The notes under the pieces are model-generated. The model was not told the DNA's origin and ran no database searches. It saw nothing but the letters and a program-made list of their open reading frames with translations. Both the position numbers and the translations under genes were made by a program. From JACCUZ01 sp038246575 (GTDB lineage: Bacteria; Actinomycetota; Actinomycetes; JACCUZ01), in assembly GCA_038246575.1 (NCBI GenBank), contig JBBRVU010000030.1, forward strand, positions 1-29,487: a stretch of DNA of 29,487 nucleotides, written 5' to 3'. Shown piece by piece: positions 14,094 to 22,474 of this stretch (positions are counted from its first letter, which is position 1; each line of letters starts with the position of its first letter).

Positions 14094-17000
14094 TCACGCG
14101 GAGGCTGCCTCGACCTGGTGCAGCCGCTGGCCGATCACCGTGGTGATGCCGTCGCCCCGCATGGACACGCCGTAGAGCGCATCCGCGATCTCCATCGTGC
14201 GCTTCTGGTGGGTGATCACGATGAGCTGGCTGTTCTCGCGCAGCTCCTCCATGATCCCCAGCAGCCGGCCCAGGTTCGTGTCATCGAGCGCCGCCTCGAC
14301 CTCGTCCATGACGTAGAACGGGCTGGGCCGGGCCTTGAAGATCGCCACCAGCAGCGCCACTGCAGTCAGCGAGCGCTCGCCGCCGGAGAGCAGTGAGAGC
14401 CGCTTGATCTTCTTGCCCGGCGGCCGAGCCTCGACCTCGATGCCGGTGGTCAACATGTCCGACGGGTCGGTGAGCACCAGCCGGCCGTCGCCGCCCGGGA
14501 AGAGCCGCGCGAACACCGACTCGAACTCCCGCGCCGTGTCCTCGTAGGCCGCGGTGAACACCTGCTCCACGCGCTCGTCGACCTCGCGCACGATGTCGAG
14601 CAGGTCACGCCGGGAGGCCTTGATGTCCTCGAGCTGCTCGGAGAGGAACTGGTGGCGTTCCTCGAGCGCGGAGAACTCCTCCAGCGCCAGCGGATTCACC
14701 CGTCCCAGCAGGGCCAACGAGCGCTCGGCGGAGCGCATCCGCTTCTCCTGCTCGGTGCGTACGTAGGGAACCGGCTCGGGCTCCACCTCGCGGACCTCGT
14801 CGGGGGCCGGCGGAGACGGCGGCACGAGCTGCGCCGGGCCGTACTCGTCGAGCAGCACCGTCGGGTCGACGCCGAAGTCCTCGAGCGCCTTGGCCTCCAG
14901 CGCCTCGATCCGCAGCCGCTGCTCGGCGCGGGCGACCTCGTCGCGGTGCACGCTGTCGGTGAGCCGCTCGAGCTCGGTCGCCAGCTCGCGGGAGCGCGAG
15001 CGCAACGAAGCCAGCTCGGTGTCGCGGGCCTGACGGGCGGACTCGGCCGCCTCCCGCGCGGTGGCGGCGCGCCCCAGCGAGTGCTCGAGGTAGGTCAGCG
15101 CCGACTGCGCAGCCAGCGCCACCTGCTGGGCCACGGCGGCCTCGCCGGCCCGGCGCTCTCGACGGGCCTCGGCGCGGACCCGGCTCGCCCGTTCCTGGGC
15201 GGCCGCGCGGGAGAGGCTCTCGGCGCGGCCGGCAAGTGCTCGGGCGCGCTCCTCACCGGTGCGCAGCGCCAGTCGCGAATCCATCTCGGACTGCCGCGCG
15301 ACCCCGGAGGCCGCCTCGAGCTCGTCGCGGACGGACGTGTCGGGCTCGCCGTCCTCGGGCGCCTCCTCGGCAGCGACCAGCCGCTCCTCGAGCCCGGTCA
15401 GCGCGACGCGGTCAGCGTCGAGGGCCTCCTGCGCAGCCGCGATCGAGCGCTGCAGCCGGTCGGCCTCGGCGCGAGCTGCCCGCGCCTGGGCACCGAGCTG
15501 ACCCAGCTGCTCGGCGACCGCGGCCATCCGGGCGTCGGACTCGTGCAGCCGGTCGAGGGCCGTCTGGACATCGCGGTTGCCGACCGTCTGCTCCTCGGTG
15601 GCTGCCTGCAGGGCGAAGCGGGCTCGGTCGAGCCGGTGCCCGGCGTCGGCCAGCGCGGCGCCGGCCTCGTCGTAGGCGGCCTGGACCTCCAGCAGCGACG
15701 GTGCGCTGGTGGAGCCGCCGGCCGCATGCTGGCGGGCCAGCACGTCGCCCTCCCGCGTGACGGCGGTCAGACCGGGGTGCGCCTCGGCGACCGACCTGGC
15801 GGCCGCGAGGTCGTCGACGACGACGACGCCGGTCAGGACGGCCGTGACGGTGGGGCGCAGCTCGTCGGGCATCGTCACCAGGTCCAGTGCGGCCCGGGAG
15901 CCAGCGGGCGACGGGGCGTGCTGCGGCCCGGTCTCGCCGTCGTACGAGGGAGAGGCCGTGCTGCCGTAGGCAGGTGAGGCCGTGCCGACGAGCAGGCGCA
16001 CCCGGCCGGCATCGTCGGCGCGCAGCAGCCGGATGGCAGCCTCCGCGGCCGCGAGGTCGGCGACCGCGACCGCGTCGGCGGTGGCCCCCAGAGCCGCGGC
16101 GACGGCGGCCTCGTACCCGTGCTCGACCGTGAGCAGCGACGCGACCGACCCCAGGACTCCGGCCAACCGGTCGCCGGCAGCCAGCACCGTGCCGGACCCG
16201 TCCTTGCGGGCCAGCCCGATCTCAAGGGCGTCCCGGCGCGCGGTGAGCGCGGCGCGTTCCCGCTCGGCCGTGCGCTCCTCGCCGCGTAGCGCGGTGACCC
16301 GTTCCTCGGCGTCCGCGAGGCGCAGCGTCGCCTCCTCGTGCACGCTGTCGAGGTCCTCCTCGCCGGCATCGAGCCCCGCGACCCGGGTCTCGACCGAGGC
16401 GAACTCGGCCTGGGCTCGCTCGGCACGCTCCCCCGCACTGTCCAGGCCGCTGCTGAGCCGGCCGAGCTCGGCCTCGCCAGCCTCGGTCCGGCTGCGGGCG
16501 GCCGCTACCTGCCCGGCGAGCCGGGCGAGTCCCTCCCGGCGGTCGGCCGCCGCGCGGGCCGCGGCGATCACGCGCTGCTGCTCGTCGGCCAGCGCGGCCT
16601 CTGCCTCGGTGCGGCGCTCCACGGCGGCGGCGAGCGACCCCCGGTCGGACTCGACGGCCTCGGTCAGTTGGCGCTCCTCCGACCGCGCCTGCTCCGCCGC
16701 CGCGTCGAGCTCGTCGGGGTCGCGGCCGGTGCGGTCGTCCTCGGGCTCGACGGCCAGGTGCCGGACCCGCTCGGCAGCCAGGCTGCCCGTGCCGCGGAAG
16801 CGCTCCTGCAGCGCCGACAGGCGGTACCACGTGTCCTGGGCGCGGGACAGCGTCGGCGCCTCCGCCGCGGTCGCCAGCTCCAGGGCCGTCTCCCGGGTCG
16901 TGGCCTCGGCGGCCTCGGCCTCGACCTCGGCCCGGCGGGCCCGCAACGCGGTCTCGTCGGCCACCTCCGCCTGGAGGGTGGCGCTCATCGCGCCGAGGTC

Positions 17001-17720
17001 GTCGGCCAGCAGCCGCAGCCGCGCGTCGCGCAGGTCGGACTGGATGACGGCAGCGCGGCGGGCCACCTCGGCCTGGCGGCCGAGCGGCTTGAGCTGGCGG
17101 CGCAGCTCCCCCGTGAGGTCCTGCAGGCGGGTGAGGTTGGCCTGCATCGCGTCGAGCTTGCGGAGGGCCTTCTCCTTGCGCTTGCGGTGCTTGAGGACGC
17201 CCGCCGCCTCCTCGATGAAGCCGCGGCGCTCCTCGGGGCCGGCGGACAGGATGGCGTCGAGCTGGCCCTGACCGACGATGACGTGCATCTCGCGGCCGAT
17301 GCCCGAGTCGGACAGCAGCTCCTGGACGTCGAGCAGCCGGCACTGCTGGCCGTTGATGGAGTACTCCGAGCCACCGTTGCGGAACATGATCCGCGAGAGC
17401 GTGACCTCGGAGTAGTCGATCGGCAGCGCGCCGTCGGTGTTGTCGATGGTGAGGCTCACCTCGGCCCGGCCCAGCGGGGCCCGGCCGCTGTTCGGCGACC
17501 CCGCGGTCCCGGCCGTACCGGCGAAGATGACGTCTTCCATCTTGCCGCCGCGCAGCGACTTGGCGCCCTGCTCGCCCATGACCCAGGCCAGGGCGTCGAC
17601 GACGTTTGACTTGCCCGAGCCGTTGGGCCCGACAACGGTCGTGATGCCGGGCTCGAAGTGGAAGGTGGTGGCCGACGCGAAGGACTTGAAGCCCTTGAGG
17701 GTCAGGCTTTTCAGGTACAC
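14094..17720 (-). CDS. smc: Chromosome segregation protein SMC
   Basis: This is the condensin ATPase that, with ScpA and ScpB, loads at the origin and compacts the chromosome. The 1208-residue protein has a Walker A GPNGSGKSN at 31-39 and the Q-loop region GEQGAKSLRGGKMEDVIFAG. Two very long Ala/Glu/Arg-rich coiled coils flank a hinge (about 500-680). The C-terminal head holds LSGGERSLTAVALL from 1111 and Walker B with YVMDEVEAALDD (Asp1139-Glu1140). The hinge region has a short low-complexity insert with the near-repeat TASPAYGS/TASPSYDG. The start is the GTG at 17720 (MYLKSLTLKGFKSFA), with GAGGAG upstream. scpA and scpB are not in the window. Confidence 0.98.
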   Translation of the reverse strand: MYLKSLTLKGFKSFASATTFHFEPGITTVVGPNGSGKSNVVDALAWVMGEQGAKSLRGGKMEDVIFAGTAGTAGSPNSGRAPLGRAEVSLTIDNTDGALPIDYSEVTLSRIMFRNGGSEYSINGQQCRLLDVQELLSDSGIGREMHVIVGQGQLDAILSAGPEERRGFIEEAAGVLKHRKRKEKALRKLDAMQANLTRLQDLTGELRRQLKPLGRQAEVARRAAVIQSDLRDARLRLLADDLGAMSATLQAEVADETALRARRAEVEAEAAEATTRETALELATAAEAPTLSRAQDTWYRLSALQERFRGTGSLAAERVRHLAVEPEDDRTGRDPDELDAAAEQARSEERQLTEAVESDRGSLAAAVERRTEAEAALADEQQRVIAAARAAADRREGLARLAGQVAAARSRTEAGEAELGRLSSGLDSAGERAERAQAEFASVETRVAGLDAGEEDLDSVHEEATLRLADAEERVTALRGEERTAERERAALTARRDALEIGLARKDGSGTVLAAGDRLAGVLGSVASLLTVEHGYEAAVAAALGATADAVAVADLAAAEAAIRLLRADDAGRVRLLVGTASPAYGSTASPSYDGETGPQHAPSPAGSRAALDLVTMPDELRPTVTAVLTGVVVVDDLAAARSVAEAHPGLTAVTREGDVLARQHAAGGSTSAPSLLEVQAAYDEAGAALADAGHRLDRARFALQAATEEQTVGNRDVQTALDRLHESDARMAAVAEQLGQLGAQARAARAEADRLQRSIAAAQEALDADRVALTGLEERLVAAEEAPEDGEPDTSVRDELEAASGVARQSEMDSRLALRTGEERARALAGRAESLSRAAAQERASRVRAEARRERRAGEAAVAQQVALAAQSALTYLEHSLGRAATAREAAESARQARDTELASLRSRSRELATELERLTDSVHRDEVARAEQRLRIEALEAKALEDFGVDPTVLLDEYGPAQLVPPSPPAPDEVREVEPEPVPYVRTEQEKRMRSAERSLALLGRVNPLALEEFSALEERHQFLSEQLEDIKASRRDLLDIVREVDERVEQVFTAAYEDTAREFESVFARLFPGGDGRLVLTDPSDMLTTGIEVEARPPGKKIKRLSLLSGGERSLTAVALLVAIFKARPSPFYVMDEVEAALDDTNLGRLLGIMEELRENSQLIVITHQKRTMEIADALYGVSMRGDGITTVIGQRLHQVEAASA

Positions 17721-17953
17721 GCGCGGTCTCCTCGGGCCGAGCCCTTGCCCGCAGCCGTCTCGAGGACGGGCTTGCTCACGGGTGGTGCACGGGCGTATGT
17801 CGGGCGGGGAAGGCCAGATGTGCCGCTAGCAGCGTACCGGCCAGAACCCGTTGTCCTGACCCACCGCGCCCGGCGCGCCGCCCGTTCCCGGGTCCGCAGT
17901 CGACCACGTACAGCAGGCCAAACGTGGTCGAACTCCGGAGGGTGGGGCGGGGG
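17721..17953 (-). promoter_or_regulatory. Intergenic region upstream of smc: candidate promoter
   Basis: The 233-nt gap between the LVIVD gene and smc contains TACGCT on the minus strand (17836-17831), a TANNNT -10 candidate. The -35 about 17 nt upstream is poor (TCAGGA). The leader would be about 105 nt long. The upstream part of the gap holds a long inverted repeat, listed separately. No open reading frame of family character was seen in the gap. Confidence 0.3.
17900..17931 (-). terminator. Perfect 10-bp inverted repeat, candidate terminator
   Basis: TCGACCACGT (17900-17909) and ACGTGGTCGA (17922-17931) are perfect complements with a 12-nt loop. The structure sits 22 nt beyond the stop of the LVIVD gene, where a transcription end is expected. 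No run of T residues follows on the minus strand, which is common for actinobacterial terminators. Because the arms are not unusually GC-rich and each contains ACGT, a protein-binding operator for the downstream smc promoter is an alternative reading. Confidence 0.5.
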
Positions 17954-19470
17954 CTAGCGGGTCGCGACCGGGGCCGGGGCCGGGGTGGGGCGCCGGCGGC
18001 GGGCAGCCAGGACCAGGCCGGCGGCGGCGGTCAGGCCGGTCGCCAGCAGGGTCAGGGCCGGGTCGACGCCGCCGAGACCGCCGAGACTGCCGCCGGGCAG
18101 GCTCCCGAGCAGCGGCGCTGTCGGGGTCGAGCCCCGCAGGTCGACGGTGTAGACGTCCAGGCCGCGCACGATGTCGACCGTGTAGACGATGTTGGTCTTC
18201 TTCGTGCCGCTCGCGACGCCCTTCTTGTTGTGCTGCGGCACCCAGTACGCGTCCCAGACCTCGGAGAGCCCGCTCGCGACGTAGCCGTACTCCTTGAGGT
18301 CCTTCGGGTCCCGGGCGTCGATCAGGCGCAGGCCGCCCTCGTAGTAGCCCTGGGCCACGATCCCGCTCTGATGCACGTCGAACCAGTGCGCCGAGCAGAA
18401 CGCCATCTGCGGCGCCGAGACGCCCTCGCCGAGATCGACCGGGTTGATCCGGTCCAGCGGGTGGATCGTGCCCGGCGTCCCGTCGAGGCTGCCGACCGAC
18501 CAGGTCTGCAGGCTGCCGGCAGTGGCGCAGTCGGTGTTCTCGTAGTCCTCCTCGGTGACGAGCAGGACGTTGCCCCGGGACAGGCTCGGCGCCTGACCAG
18601 GGGCGAACTTCGACGCGTTGGGCCGGGCCGAGTTGTGGTGGATGAAGTCGTTCCAAGGGCCCTTGACGCCGTTCTCGTCGGTCGTGGCCACGACTCGCGG
18701 CGCGGTGGGCGTCGAGACGTCGAAGATGGCGCTGCCGCCCGACCCGGTGTGGATGCCGTAGCCCGCGTCGTCGAAGTTCCACTTGTGGCCCGCGCCGCTG
18801 CCGAAGGCGGCGTTCGGGCCGGCCGCCGGCGAGGAGAACGGCTGGGTCCCCTCGGTCGCCGGGTCTGCGTCGACCTCGCGCGGGTTGTCGAGGTCCGTGA
18901 GGTCGACGATCGAGACTTTCCGGCTCGACCGGCGGTGTAGGCGTACTGGCAGTCGGTCTCGTTGATGCAGCTCACGGTGTGGGTGTTGGTGGTTGTCGAC
19001 ACCCGCGAGCGGATGTGCGGGTTGGCCGGGTCGGTCACGTCGACCAGCTCGACCTCGTTGCTGCGGCCCAGGTGGTCAGGGGCGGTCGAACTGTACTCGA
19101 TGAGGTCGGCGCCGACGAGGACGAAGCGGTTGGTGACACCGCCGAGCCTCTTCTCGCCGTAGTTCATCGCCTCGTTCTCGAACACCAGGTTGGGCAACGT
19201 TCCGGTGATCTTCGGGCGCACCGGGTCGGAGACGTCGTACACCGTGATGCTGTCGGTGCTCGAGACGTAGAAGTAGGGCGCGGACCTGGCGAAGATGCCG
19301 GAGATCGCCGCCGTGTCCGGCACGTTGGTGACGAAGCGGATGTTCGGGCTGGAGATCACCGGCACGCTGACGCCGTCGGTGAACTGCTGGCGCTTCTTCG
19401 CCGCGCCGGCCGTGCTCGTGGTGCTCTCGTGGGCCGCGACGGGGGCAGCCATCGCCGTGCTGGCGAGCAC
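17954..19470 (-). pseudogene. Secreted LVIVD-repeat protein with C-terminal anchor, frameshifted
   Basis: Two minus-strand frames together encode one protein. From the GTG at 19470 to about 18917 the frame gives an Ala-rich export signal (LASTAMAAPVAAHE) and the repeats DSITVYDVSDPVRPKITG and EVELVDVTDPANPHIRSRV. After QYAYTAGRAGK the homologous reading moves to another frame (VSIVDLTDLDNPREVD, AIFDVSTPTAPRVVATTD, GLRLIDARDPKDLKEYGYVA) and ends at 17954. One base is missing beside the AAG near 18916-18919; restoring it gives about 505 residues. Read as is, translation ends at 18322. The C-terminus has a membrane helix (LTLLATGLTAAAGLVLAA) and an Arg tail, so it is surface-anchored. LVIVD repeats are beta-propeller-like; the function is unknown. 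The start is uncertain: no basic n-region precedes the signal, and the frame has no other start codon back to a stop at 19551. Confidence 0.85.
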
Positions 19471-19589
19471 GGCGGCAGCCGCGGGCGGGGGCGCGGCCGA
19501 GGGGCCACACCTGTCGTCGGAGGGACCAACGACCCGATGCGACCCAGGTCACGTCCGCTGCCAGATCCGGCCTGCCACGGACAGCACAA

Positions 19590-19614
19590 CGGGACGCCCG
19601 AGGAGGGCGTCCCG
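19590..19614 (-). terminator. Rho-independent-type terminator hairpin
   Basis: CGGGACGCCC (19590-19599) and GGGCGTCCCG (19605-19614) pair perfectly over 10 bp around the 5-nt loop GAGGA. The hairpin lies 28 nt beyond the stop of the coiled-coil gene at 19642. On the minus strand it is followed by GTTGTGCTG, which is only mildly T-rich. This separates that gene from the LVIVD gene further downstream. Confidence 0.75.
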
Positions 19615-19641
19615 AGGTGGGACGAGCGTGGAGCCGGGCGA

Positions 19642-19839
19642 TCAGGCCAGTGCCGGTTCCTTGCTGACGTCGAGGTTGACCAGGTGCGCCTCGGCGACAC
19701 TGGCCGCCAGAGCGTCGTTCTCGGCGCTCAGCCGGAGCACCTCAGCCTCGAGATTGTGCACCCGCTCGTGCAGCCGCCGCATCTCCATCACCGTGCGAGG
19801 GTCATGTCCACCGACGTGACCGAGGAGAGCCTTCGCCAT
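19642..19839 (-). CDS. Small coiled-coil protein, conserved hypothetical
   Basis: This 65-residue protein starts MAKALLGHVGGHDPRTVMEMRRL. Its centre (about 18-48, MEMRRLHERVHNLEAEVLRL, then SAENDALAAS) shows heptad-like spacing of Leu, Val and Met, as expected for a short parallel coiled coil. There is no membrane segment. I recall similar short proteins with the MAKALLGxVGGxDPR start in other actinobacteria, without assigned function. The ATG at 19839 has a strong ribosome-binding site (GGAGG) about 8 nt upstream. The gene stands alone between two hairpin terminators, so it is likely a single transcription unit. The fixed Gly-rich N-terminus followed by a dimerising helix could suit a small adaptor; that is inference. 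Confidence 0.85.
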   Translation of the reverse strand: MAKALLGHVGGHDPRTVMEMRRLHERVHNLEAEVLRLSAENDALAASVAEAHLVNLDVSKEPALA

Positions 19840-20033
19840 CCGTGTTCCTCCACCTGTATCTACACCCGCGGATCACGCGGGAATCGCCTGCCGACTGAGT
19901 TCGCGACGGACCGGGCTCGGGGGTGCGAGGTCTCAGGTCGGGCGACGCGGTGGTTCCAGGGTCGCACCCGGGCCAGCCCGGGTCAATAGGTCACGGAATG
20001 ATCACACTGGGGGTTGCGCCGAACGGGTGACGG
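19840..20033 (-). promoter_or_regulatory. Upstream region of the coiled-coil gene with palindrome
   Basis: The region contains the inverted repeat CCCGCG-n5-CGCGGG (19865-19881) about 25 nt upstream of the start codon. A TANNNT-like TAGATA lies on the minus strand just before the ribosome-binding site. If that is the -10, the palindrome would lie between -10 and -35 and could act as an operator. The evidence is thin. The remaining sequence up to the terminators of the upstream gene shows no coding character. Confidence 0.25.
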
Positions 20034-20080
20034 GCCTGCTCAGCGACGGCGTCAAGCAGGCTCCGGGCGGCTTTTGCCGC
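20034..20080 (-). terminator. Tandem hairpins after the GGDEF gene
   Basis: Two stem-loops lie directly beyond the stop codon at 20086. The first (20067-20080) pairs GCGGC with GCCGC around AAAA. The second (20034-20061) pairs GCCTGCT with AGCAGGC around a 14-nt loop. Together they are a plausible transcription terminator for the diguanylate cyclase gene; neither is followed by a T-run. Confidence 0.55.
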
Positions 20081-20085
20081 TGTTG

Positions 20086-21492
20086 CTAGGCCCGCTCACT
20101 CCGAGTGGCACGCCGCTCGGACTTGTCTTGATACATCCGGATGTCGGCGTCGTTGAAGGCGTCGATGACCCGCCCGCCGTCCTCGACGGTCGCCCAGCCG
20201 ATCGAGGCCGAGACCTCGAGCCCACGGGCGCTCGTCGCACTCGAGAGCCCACGTCGCAACCGCGACACCGCCTGCGCGGCGGCCCTACTGTCACCCCGTT
20301 GCAGGAGCAGCCCGAACTCGTCCCCACCTAGCCGGCACACCGTGTCCAGGCCGGAGCGAACGGTCCGTGCGAGAACCCCCGCCAGCGCCAGCAAGACGTC
20401 GTCACCGGCGGCATGACCGTGCTCGTCATTGATGAGCTTGAGGCCGTCGAGGTCGAGGCAGATGACCGACACCGGCTCTCCGGCGTCGACCCGGCTCTGG
20501 GCCAACGCGAGCGACTCGTCCCACTCGTGACGGTTTCCCAGGCCAGTCAGCGAGTCGCGACGCGCCTGCCCTCTGGTGGCTTCCAGCTGCGCCTGCAGGT
20601 TGTTCCGGAGGCTTGCGACGTGCAGCACCACCGATCCCGCCTCGGCGATCTGCAGCCCCAACCGGCAGCACAGCTGGGTGAACCCGCGCGGCCCGGCCGC
20701 CGTGTGCGCGAGCACCAGCACTCCGTTGACCGGGTCGGGCAACGGCACGACGTAGTAGGAGAGAACACCGTCGTCCGGCGACAGCGGCGAGGGCAGCGGT
20801 CGCGTCCTGGCGTCTTGCACGCACACCGGGCCCGCGAGCGATGACAGCGCCTCCGCAGCCAGCGCGACCAGTGCGGGCTCGGCCGGCACGTTGATCTCAC
20901 CGGCGACCGTCGACGCTGACTTGTCAGATTCGGTGAGCAGGACCGCAACCTCGCAGGAGAGCGCCTCGGCGGCCACCCGAACCACGTGAGAGAGGGCCGC
21001 GTCCAGGCTGTCGTTGAGGCTCCCGGTCAGGGTCTGGACAGCCTGCAGCACCTCCAGCTCGTCGCCCAACCGCTTCGCAGGGCTGACGTCGGACACGATC
21101 CGGGCGGCTGTGGCGGCCATGTCCCGCAGCTCTTCGTCGGGGGTCTCCTCGAGGCCGGCTGAGTCGTGCGTGGTGCCCCAGACGACAACGACGTCCCGAC
21201 TGACCGGCACGATCGCCGCAGCGCGGGCGTAGTACGGACCCACGACTCGCACCACACTCCCGCGCATCCGGCGAACCGCCCCGGACCGCACGGCCTCACC
21301 GAAGTCGCGTTCGCTGGACAGCTCCAGCTCGACGATGCCGGCCCAGCCCTCGCCGCGACCAAGGCCGCCCAGATGGGCGTATCGCGTGGTCGACACGCGC
21401 CGGAACACGAGAATGTCGTCCACGGCGACCCCGGCGGCCAATGCCGTCAGCGACGCCGCTCCCGTCGTCTCCACGACTCCCGTCGCCCCCAT
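20086..21492 (-). CDS. GAF-GGDEF diguanylate cyclase
   Basis: This protein is predicted to make cyclic di-GMP from two GTP. Of about 468 residues, 1-140 form an unassigned N-terminal region. A GAF-like sensor spans about 145-300 (LQAVQTLTGSLNDSLDAALSHVVRVAAEALSCEVAVLL). A short helical linker leads to a GGDEF domain (about 312-460) with DSLTGLGNRHEWDE, the metal site LDLDGLKLIND and an intact active-site LGGDEFG. The usual inhibitory RxxD five residues before GGDEF reads SGLD, so product feedback through the I-site is probably lost. There is no membrane segment or EAL domain. The ATG at 21492 is favoured by GGGAG 5 nt upstream; a GTG at 21498 is in frame. It appears monocistronic, set apart from mutM by 97 nt. 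Confidence 0.93.
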   Translation of the reverse strand: MGATGVVETTGAASLTALAAGVAVDDILVFRRVSTTRYAHLGGLGRGEGWAGIVELELSSERDFGEAVRSGAVRRMRGSVVRVVGPYYARAAAIVPVSRDVVVVWGTTHDSAGLEETPDEELRDMAATAARIVSDVSPAKRLGDELEVLQAVQTLTGSLNDSLDAALSHVVRVAAEALSCEVAVLLTESDKSASTVAGEINVPAEPALVALAAEALSSLAGPVCVQDARTRPLPSPLSPDDGVLSYYVVPLPDPVNGVLVLAHTAAGPRGFTQLCCRLGLQIAEAGSVVLHVASLRNNLQAQLEATRGQARRDSLTGLGNRHEWDESLALAQSRVDAGEPVSVICLDLDGLKLINDEHGHAAGDDVLLALAGVLARTVRSGLDTVCRLGGDEFGLLLQRGDSRAAAQAVSRLRRGLSSATSARGLEVSASIGWATVEDGGRVIDAFNDADIRMYQDKSERRATRSERA

Positions 21493-21510
21493 GCGCACTC
21501 CCGGTGTCAG

Positions 21511-21527
21511 GCCGGCTGCGCGCCGGC
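21511..21527 (-). terminator. Small GC hairpin between mutM and the GGDEF gene
   Basis: GCCGGC-n5-GCCGGC forms a 6-bp stem in the 97-nt gap between the mutM stop and the start of the GGDEF gene. It could end the long coaD-to-mutM transcript, but it has no T-run and lies only about 20 nt before the next start codon. The call is tentative. Confidence 0.3.
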
Positions 21528-21589
21528 TGTCCCAGAGATCATCGGCTGGTTGGGGGGCCGGGTTGACTGTCCGAGCGCTTCTCGTGCAG

Positions 21590-22471
21590 TCAGGCGTGCG
21601 GGCGGCGCGGCCGCGGCTGGCAATGGGGGCAGCGGAACGAGGAGCGGTTCATGAACGGCTCGCGCACGATCAGCGACCCGCAGCGGGCGCAGGGCCGCCC
21701 GGTGCGGCCGTACGCCGCGAGGTCCCGGTCGAAGTAGCCGCTCTGCCCGTTGACGTCGACGTAGAGCGAGTCGAACGACGTCCCGCCCTGCTCCAGCGCC
21801 TCGGCCATGACCGCCCGGGCCGCCGTGAGCACCCCGAGCGCCTGGACCCGGGTGACCGTCTCGGTCGCCCGCGCGTAGTGCAGGCGGGCCCTCCAGAGCG
21901 CCTCGTCGGCGTAGATGTTGCCGATGCCGCTGACCAGAGTCTGGTCGAGCAGGGCCCGCTTGAGCCCGGTGCGCCGCCGTCGGAGCGCGCCGACGAAGGC
22001 GGCCTCGTCGAAGGCCGGGTCCATCGGGTCCCGTGCGATGTGCGCAACCGGCAGCGGGACGCCATCGGGATCGGTCTCGGCAAGCGCGAGCCCGCCGAAG
22101 GTCCGCTGGTCGACGAAGCGCAGCTGCGGCCCGTCATCGCGAAACGTCACGCGTACCCGCAGATGGACCTCGTCGGCCGAGTCAGCCGGACGGACGAGCA
22201 GCTGGCCGCTCATCCCGAGGTGCGCCAAGACCGCCTCGCCGCCGGCGACGGCATCCGTCCCGGGGTCGTCGAGGCGCAGCCAGAGGTACTTTCCGCGACG
22301 GTCCACTGCCGTCACGGTGCGCCCGGTCAGCCGAGACCGGAAGTCGGCGGCCCCGGCGAGGTGCCGGCGCACGGCTCGCGGGTGGGCAACGGCGACATCG
22401 GCGACCGTCCGGCCGGCTACCCAGCGGGCCAGGCCACGGCGGACGACCTCGACCTCGGGCAGCTCGGGCAT
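21590..22471 (-). CDS. mutM: Formamidopyrimidine-DNA glycosylase
   Basis: MutM (Fpg) excises oxidised purines such as 8-oxoguanine and cuts the abasic site. The 293-residue product begins PELPEVEVVRRGL after Met, giving the catalytic N-terminal Pro2 and Glu3. Lys61 of RRGKYLWL is the conserved beta-hairpin lysine. The helix-two-turn-helix contains LLDQTLVSGIGNIYADEALW (about 174-193). The C-terminal zinc finger has Cys261, Cys264, Cys281 and Cys284. The protein has normal length and all key residues. The ATG is 3 nt after the rnc stop, so the two are cotranscribed; the rnc-mutM pairing is standard in actinobacteria. Confidence 0.97.
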   Translation of the reverse strand: MPELPEVEVVRRGLARWVAGRTVADVAVAHPRAVRRHLAGAADFRSRLTGRTVTAVDRRGKYLWLRLDDPGTDAVAGGEAVLAHLGMSGQLLVRPADSADEVHLRVRVTFRDDGPQLRFVDQRTFGGLALAETDPDGVPLPVAHIARDPMDPAFDEAAFVGALRRRRTGLKRALLDQTLVSGIGNIYADEALWRARLHYARATETVTRVQALGVLTAARAVMAEALEQGGTSFDSLYVDVNGQSGYFDRDLAAYGRTGRPCARCGSLIVREPFMNRSSFRCPHCQPRPRRPHA

Positions 22472-22474
22472 GCG

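Noticed and set aside
17826..18782. Minus-strand frame of 318 codons overlapping the LVIVD gene
   Set aside because: It is the third frame; its translation is Arg-rich and unlike LVIVD proteins, while the frames ending at 17954 and starting at 19470 carry the real repeats.
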